Positions 59,481-64,000 of a DNA stretch of 64,000 nt are shown in pieces; the stretch's first letter is position 1; each line of letters opens with the position of its first letter. The stretch is taken from assembly GCA_028023455.1 (NCBI GenBank), contig JAQFVV010012510.1, positions 1,649,420 to 1,713,419 on the forward strand, in the 5' to 3' direction. The notes beneath the pieces were generated by a model. The model was given only the letters and a program-made list of their open reading frames with translations. It had not been told where the DNA came from and made no database searches. Source of the DNA: Epiperipatus broadwayi. Taxonomy: Eukaryota > Onychophora > Udeonychophora > Euonychophora > Peripatidae. A program made the translations under genes and the position numbers.

Positions 59481-59984
59481 AATTATAAATAACTGAATTC
59501 TATTCTTTCAAATTCTGGAAACAAAATATAATATCTAAGATGTATTTTGATTCCTCCCATAAGAAAGCAATATATCTCATTCACTGATGGTCTTATCAGT
59601 TTATATACAAAATAATTTATTAATGTTAGGATTTTATAAAATATATTTTTCTGGAAATTCTTTCATTATGTGGCACTTTAAACTACTGATGCATAAATCA
59701 AAGATTTTCCTCAAACTTTTTAACATCAAATGGATTATTTCTGTTTCTACCTAATCTTTCTTCCATCCATGTACTGTATTCAAAATTTTTTTTCTCTAAA
59801 AACCAATCCTTCCATTAAAATTTCACCTGTTTTACTGTGAACATTTTTGTTTTCATAAATCTTTCTACATTTAAACACACTTTCTATAATTTTATGCATA
59901 TTTAGTAACATATTGTAGTTTCTTTTGCTATAAATTGATATACAAGTTTTTAAGCCTTGACTTCTATTTTTACAAATCATTATA

Positions 59985-60490
59985 TTTATTCAAAATACGA
60001 GTCATAGATCACATGACCCTATCTCTTAAGCTTGTAAGTTATAAACAATGAGGATTGCCAATTCCTCTACAAGCTTTGTGATGAATGCTTAGCCAGAGCC
60101 AGCACTTAAAATATCTCTGTCAGGAACCCCTCCCCAAACCTCTGACCATGGGTTGTGCTTTGGCACTCCTCAGAGAGGTGTCAGGGTAGGTTCAGACCCT
60201 AGATCTAAAAATACCAACCCAAAGCCAAGCACCCATCTAAAAGTTATCTATTGAGTGGAAAATCTGAAATTTTCAGACATCTACATGTCTTCAAACCCAG
60301 CTATCCAACTCAAATAGCTATATGGGGCTGATAGATCTTCAGCCATACCATATATTAGTAGTCTTAGCAATATAAAATTGCATAAAACTTATGGCAGAGA
60401 CTATAAATAGTCAAAATAAGACTCATAGATCACATGACCCTATCTCTTAAGCTTATAAGTTATAAACAATGAGGATTGCCAATTATATTT
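59985..60490 (-). repeat. HHR repeat family B copy B6, unit plus partial second unit
   Basis: A ~75-bp block (CATAGATCACATGACCC, ATCTCTTAAGCTT, AACAATGAGGATTGCCAATT) occurs directly at 59988-60064 and 60411-60486, 423 bp apart, enclosing a family-B unit on the minus strand. This one-plus-partial-unit layout fits a tandem copy of a circular monomer. The HHR block reads CTGAGGA, GTGC-caaa-GCAC, with GAA lost. Confidence 0.7.
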
Positions 60491-60599
60491 ATTCCATTTG
60501 AATTTGTATGTTGTTTAGTTTAAAGTAAGCAGAAATTTTTTTGCAATACTGCTATTTTAATTACCTCTTTTTGTTGCCTTATTTGTGTGTGCATATATA

Positions 60600-60830
60600 T
60601 ATATAAGTTGAGGAATTTGAACTCAGGATGTTTTAGTCTATTCAGCCTCTGCTCCATCTCAAGCAACTGATACATATGACCACACACATGTGAAAAAGGT
60701 ATATGATTCCCCATATGCTTTTTATGAATAATGATAATGCATGATCACAACTGTGAAAGTTGCATCATTTCACAATTATATGCTTTGTTTAGATAGTAAG
60801 CATGCCAACATTCACCTGACCACCCATGCA
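60600..60830 (-). repeat. Family C repeat, strongly diverged (C6)
   Basis: The tRNA-like head remains on minus (TGTATCAGTTGCTTGAGATGG-like A-box region with small changes; B-box GAGTTCAAATTCC). The HHR block is not recognisable. Confidence 0.5.
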
Positions 60831-60839
60831 ATGACATTT

Positions 60840-62190
60840 TTCTTTCAGTTAAAAATAAGATATCCATTTTTTAGCCGATAGGGGAAGTCTAACTAAATTA
60901 GCAACATACTGACATGCTAAAAATTCTTAAGAAAGCTTATAATAATTTTCATTTATCTGGGGAAAAAATAAGGCTCAATCCAAGTTTAAATTCGTGTTAA
61001 TAAATATAAAACTGAATACATTAATCACAAATATATTATTTATAAGAATTAAGTAATATAAAACCTTTTCTTTTTTCTTCACAATAAAGAGACAATTTGT
61101 ATATAATGTGTATATCATTATAAATAAGGTTTAGATGTCATGTTAAGATAATAAAATTAGAGTCGTTTAACATATTCGCTTTTAATTTAAAGTATCAGCC
61201 AAGAAGGCAAAGAATGAAGACACTCATCTTATGTTGCCACCAAGACTCGGAAGGAGGAGTGATATCGTGAGAAGAAGCATCCTAGACTAATCACCCTGGG
61301 AGAAAGACGAACAGAATTTTATCTGATAAATTTGACAAGGTTAGTGACAACTTTTAAGAGAAGATTCCGATTAAATATCTGTATATTATTTATTTAGTTT
61401 TTTTTTTTTAAAAAAAAAAGTTCAACCATTTCCTAAATACACTTTTTAATTAAAATAGTATATACAGCATATACATATATTTCAACATAAAGTTAATAAA
61501 TTCAGTTCTTAATACAAAGTTTTAGAATTATAATTGCTAGTTTTCTCCAGTGGTTCGTACACTTTTGTAGATTAATACAATATTACTTTTTAAATGACAG
61601 AAAACGATATACTAAAACATCATACAATTTTACTATATTCTATACATTTTCTCGCGATATAAAGTTTATGCCAATTTACGGTTAAATTCCATTTCTCAAG
61701 AAATGATAAATACATGGGATGTCGGTTTAATATTAAGAACTCGATAATTATTCTAATATCACATATATATAAAAAAAGACATATGGCTTTAATGTTGGAA
61801 GTTTATAGGAAGTTCGAACGTCAGAGCTGCGAGTGCCTGAATCGATCCCCAAACCCCCCGATCCCAAGTCGGACGTTCTACCTCCAGCGCCAAACCGGCA
61901 GGAGAAAAAAAAAGACAGATGGCTTATTGCTCCGGTTTTCATAAGTTCGAGCGCCAGACCTGCAAGCGCGCATATAATTTAGCTCCAGGCTTCAATTCTA
62001 ATGATTCTTTTTAAAAGAGAAAAAAAATCTACCAAATTATAAAATCACAATATTGCATAAAATTCAATTAAATCCATTAACTATAATAATGAAATTCCGT
62101 GATTAAAATAAAATCTAACTGAAACCTGTGTTAAATTCATGACTTTTGAATATCTTTTTGATATCTATATTCAGTATAAACTAGATTCCA
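60840..62190. other. Gap; one GC-richer island
   Basis: 61195-61330 is less AT-rich and reads in one frame KVSAKKAKNEDTHLMLPPRL, but no gene is recognised. The rest is AT-rich without features, except the tRNA-like segment at 61830-61915. Confidence 0.4.
61830..61915 (-). repeat. tRNA-like segment, possible SINE head
   Basis: Minus strand: TGGCGCTGGAGGTAGAAC (A-box-like), GGATCGATTCAGGC (B-box-like), spacing as in tRNA. The intervening G-rich run (GGGGGGTTTGGGG) is not a normal anticodon arm, so a real tRNA gene is unlikely. The GC content contrasts sharply with the surroundings. Confidence 0.35.
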
Positions 62191-62202
62191 AGACATTGTA
62201 AA

Positions 62203-62360
62203 AGATCCAGAAAGAGACCATATGTGAAATGGATGAATGAAATAAGAAAGTGTGCAGGGGTGATGTGGAGAAGAAAAGCTAAAGATCGGAATAGATGGAT
62301 TGAACTTGGAGAGACCTTCATCCCGCGATGGATTGATAATGGTTGATGATGATGATGATA
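62203..62360 (+). pseudogene. RTE-1 LINE, intact 3' terminus (5'-truncated)
   Basis: 48 codons end the RTE-1 protein: RSRKRPYVKWMNEIRKCAGV, MWRRKAKDRNRWIELGETFI, PRWIDNG and stop TGA at 62344-62346, followed directly by (TGATGA)n. It is the least decayed 3' end in the window and gives the consensus for the others. Confidence 0.9.
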
Positions 62361-62369
62361 TTCAGTATT

Positions 62370-62915
62370 ATAGAAGTTATTGACTAAAAGGATAAACAGT
62401 TGTTTAAAAGAAGAGCTTGCTTATATAAAAGTACTAGATATTCTTAAACTGATTTTTACAATTATGCATTCAAAACTTTTGCTTTATCCAGATAGAATAT
62501 CATACAGAGAAACAAAATGAATTGTATTAAAATCACTAATAAAAAATATATGTCTACTACATGGCGTCTTCTTTTTCACAGAAATTACTTAACTTCTCTC
62601 CAGCCTTTTTGCTGGGTTTAAGGTGCACCAATAAATAATGGGTAGAAATTTTCAATTGAAAATTAGAGCTGGTTCTTAAAATTCATAATAAACTTTCATG
62701 AATAGACAGAGTATTGTGTAATCATCTTAATAATCTAAAAGCTCATCTCTCAAACTGAATTGCTATAAGAAATTGTGTTAACTGGATTAAAAAACAATGA
62801 CAAATTACAAGTGGCAATTATTAAGAGTTGTGACTTAGCCATTGTACTTTATTGCTCTACGATTATTTTCAGAAAGAGAACTTAACATTTATATATGATG
62901 ATAAAAAAGGTCTAA
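62370..62915. other. Gap with no recognised feature
   Basis: AT-rich, no gene seen. Confidence 0.5.
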
Positions 62916-62919
62916 TATA

Positions 62920-63120
62920 ATATCTATGTTCTTTATTACTTTTTACAATGCTTCTTTACAACCCACTATGCTGATTTCGATTACCCCAGAAATCTTCTTC
63001 AGAACTTCTACATATATTTCCAAATCTAGTAGAAGTTCTGAAGAAGATTGCTGGGGCAATCGAAACTGTCATAGTGGGTTGTAAATAAGCATTGTAAAAA
63101 GTAATAAAGAACATAGATGA
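62920..63120. repeat. Foldback with hammerhead-like blocks in both arms (family E)
   Basis: Arms at about 62922-63003 and 63020-63118 are inverted (CTATGTTCTTTATTAC, TACAATGCTT, ACAACCCACTATG). The plus arm reads CTGAAGA (63038-63044), GATTG-ctgggg-CAATC hairpin (63046-63061), GAAACTGTC (63062-63070). The minus arm reads CTGAAGA, GATTTctggggTAATC, GAAATCAGC. Core and stem II are good; stem I is not convincing. Confidence 0.6.
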
Positions 63121-63577
63121 TATTAATATTATATGGATTTGGCAATGCAATAAAAAAAATAATGTTATAATACTTCATAAAGAAATTAAAAAAGTAATTG
63201 GTCAGATGATCTACCAATCAAAACAAATCATTATCAGACATTCAATAAGTATATTTCATGATGTGAGCTTCTTCATTTTTACTGTTAGGTTATATGGGGG
63301 TTAATTGCTATGTGATAAATACCTCAACTGTTTAAATTTTATGATCACTTTTGAAGTGTTGGTGGTTCTTCTAAAATTTTAGCAAATTTAGTTTCAATGC
63401 CTTAAAATGTTTATAAATTGGTAACCACATTTATATTCATCTGATTTTGGCACCAACAAGTGATTCATTTGACATTCATAAAAATCAGAAAATGTTAAAA
63501 TTCCTTCTATACAAATAATAACCAGTGTCATGAAATTGAGAAGTGATGACTAATTTCAAAATATTATTTCTTTTTTT

Positions 63578-63883
63578 CTTCATCTACTGTACATAACTGT
63601 GATCCTTTTTTTCTTCATCCACTGTATATAACTGTATCCTTCTTTTCTTCATCAACTGTATATAACTGTGATCCTTCTTTTCTTCATCTACTGTATATAA
63701 CTGTGATCCTTTTTTTCTTCATCCACTGTATATAACTGTGATCCTTCTTTTCTTCATCAACTGTATATAACTGTGATCCTTCTTTTCTTCATCTACTGTA
63801 TATAACTGTGATCCTTTTTTTCTTCATCTACGGTATATAACTGTGATCCTTCTTTTCTTCATTTACTGTATATAACTGTGACT
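63578..63883. repeat. Minisatellite, 34-35-bp unit, about 9 copies
   Basis: Unit CTTCATCTACTGTATATAAC, then TGTGATCCTTCTTTT, in head-to-tail array with few substitutions (CATCA, CATCC, CATTT variants). No spacers, so not a CRISPR. No coding function. Confidence 0.95.
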
Positions 63884-64000
63884 GCCAAGTAATTCTTAGT
63901 GATTAGCTTGTATCTTCAATTTCTTCTAAAATAGAATATGCCATTTAATAACAAGTCAAATGTAGAAAAGCTCAGAATAGATAACCATCAGAAAAATAAA

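Noticed and set aside
63578-63883. CRISPR-like array
   Set aside because: Units are directly adjacent with no unique spacers, in eukaryotic DNA. It is a minisatellite.

Overview
This window is AT-rich (roughly 70% A+T by eye) non-coding DNA from an animal genome. Short spliced-looking exons with AG/GT borders, RTE-type LINEs, tRNA-derived SINE-like repeats, hAT and TA-target inverted-repeat DNA elements and Penelope-like elements (PLEs) together point to an invertebrate metazoan. An arthropod (for example a chelicerate) is one possibility, but I cannot fix the species. No prokaryotic gene, CRISPR array or operon is present.

The only long intact gene is a 1000-codon PLE (15370-18372, minus): a reverse transcriptase with a GIY-YIG endonuclease domain and no internal stop. 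Two further PLE families survive as fragments (5651-7480 and 36868-36946; 38156-38398). The first is interrupted by a 1-kb TA-target element whose removal would keep the frame. Two RTE LINE families are present: RTE-1 (1490-2125, 19228-19800, 28826-29060, 33880-34560, 35700-35915, 44520-46290, 62203-62360) and RTE-2 (52350-55480). All copies are truncated or broken. Two hAT relics (27831-28317, 31814-32279) have 8-bp target duplications. Short tRNA-like SINEs (24059, 25820, 26662, 27371, 46392) are present, one with a perfect 15-bp target duplication.

The most interesting layer is a set of repeats that carry hammerhead ribozyme (HHR) motifs. At least three sequence-unrelated families (called A, B and C here) contain the core CTGANGA, a hairpin, GAAA, a short palindromic stem III (ACTAGT, ACCGGT or ATACGTAT), a cleavage triplet, and a stem I that closes the structure. 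The copy at 22737-22789 satisfies every core position and helix. The copy at 47820-47861 (minus) is also intact in its core. Families B and C occur as tandem dimers with 364-477-bp periods and one HHR per unit, as expected of retrozymes copied from circular RNA. Family C also carries a tRNA-like Pol III box. Several loci are head-to-head inverted pairs. The intact PLE is a plausible source of the copying machinery.

Other structure: a 4.67-kb TA-target element (8307-12976) nested in an HHR-repeat dimer, several foldback elements (48560-49712, 50300-50640, 59110-59480), a tandem inverted-repeat element (50700-51432), a long GATA microsatellite (20598-21330) and a 35-bp minisatellite (63578-63883). 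Host genes are represented at most by two candidate exons near the left edge (895-982 and 2485-2555). The remainder (2560-5640, 39510-44510 and others) is AT-rich DNA in which I see no gene.
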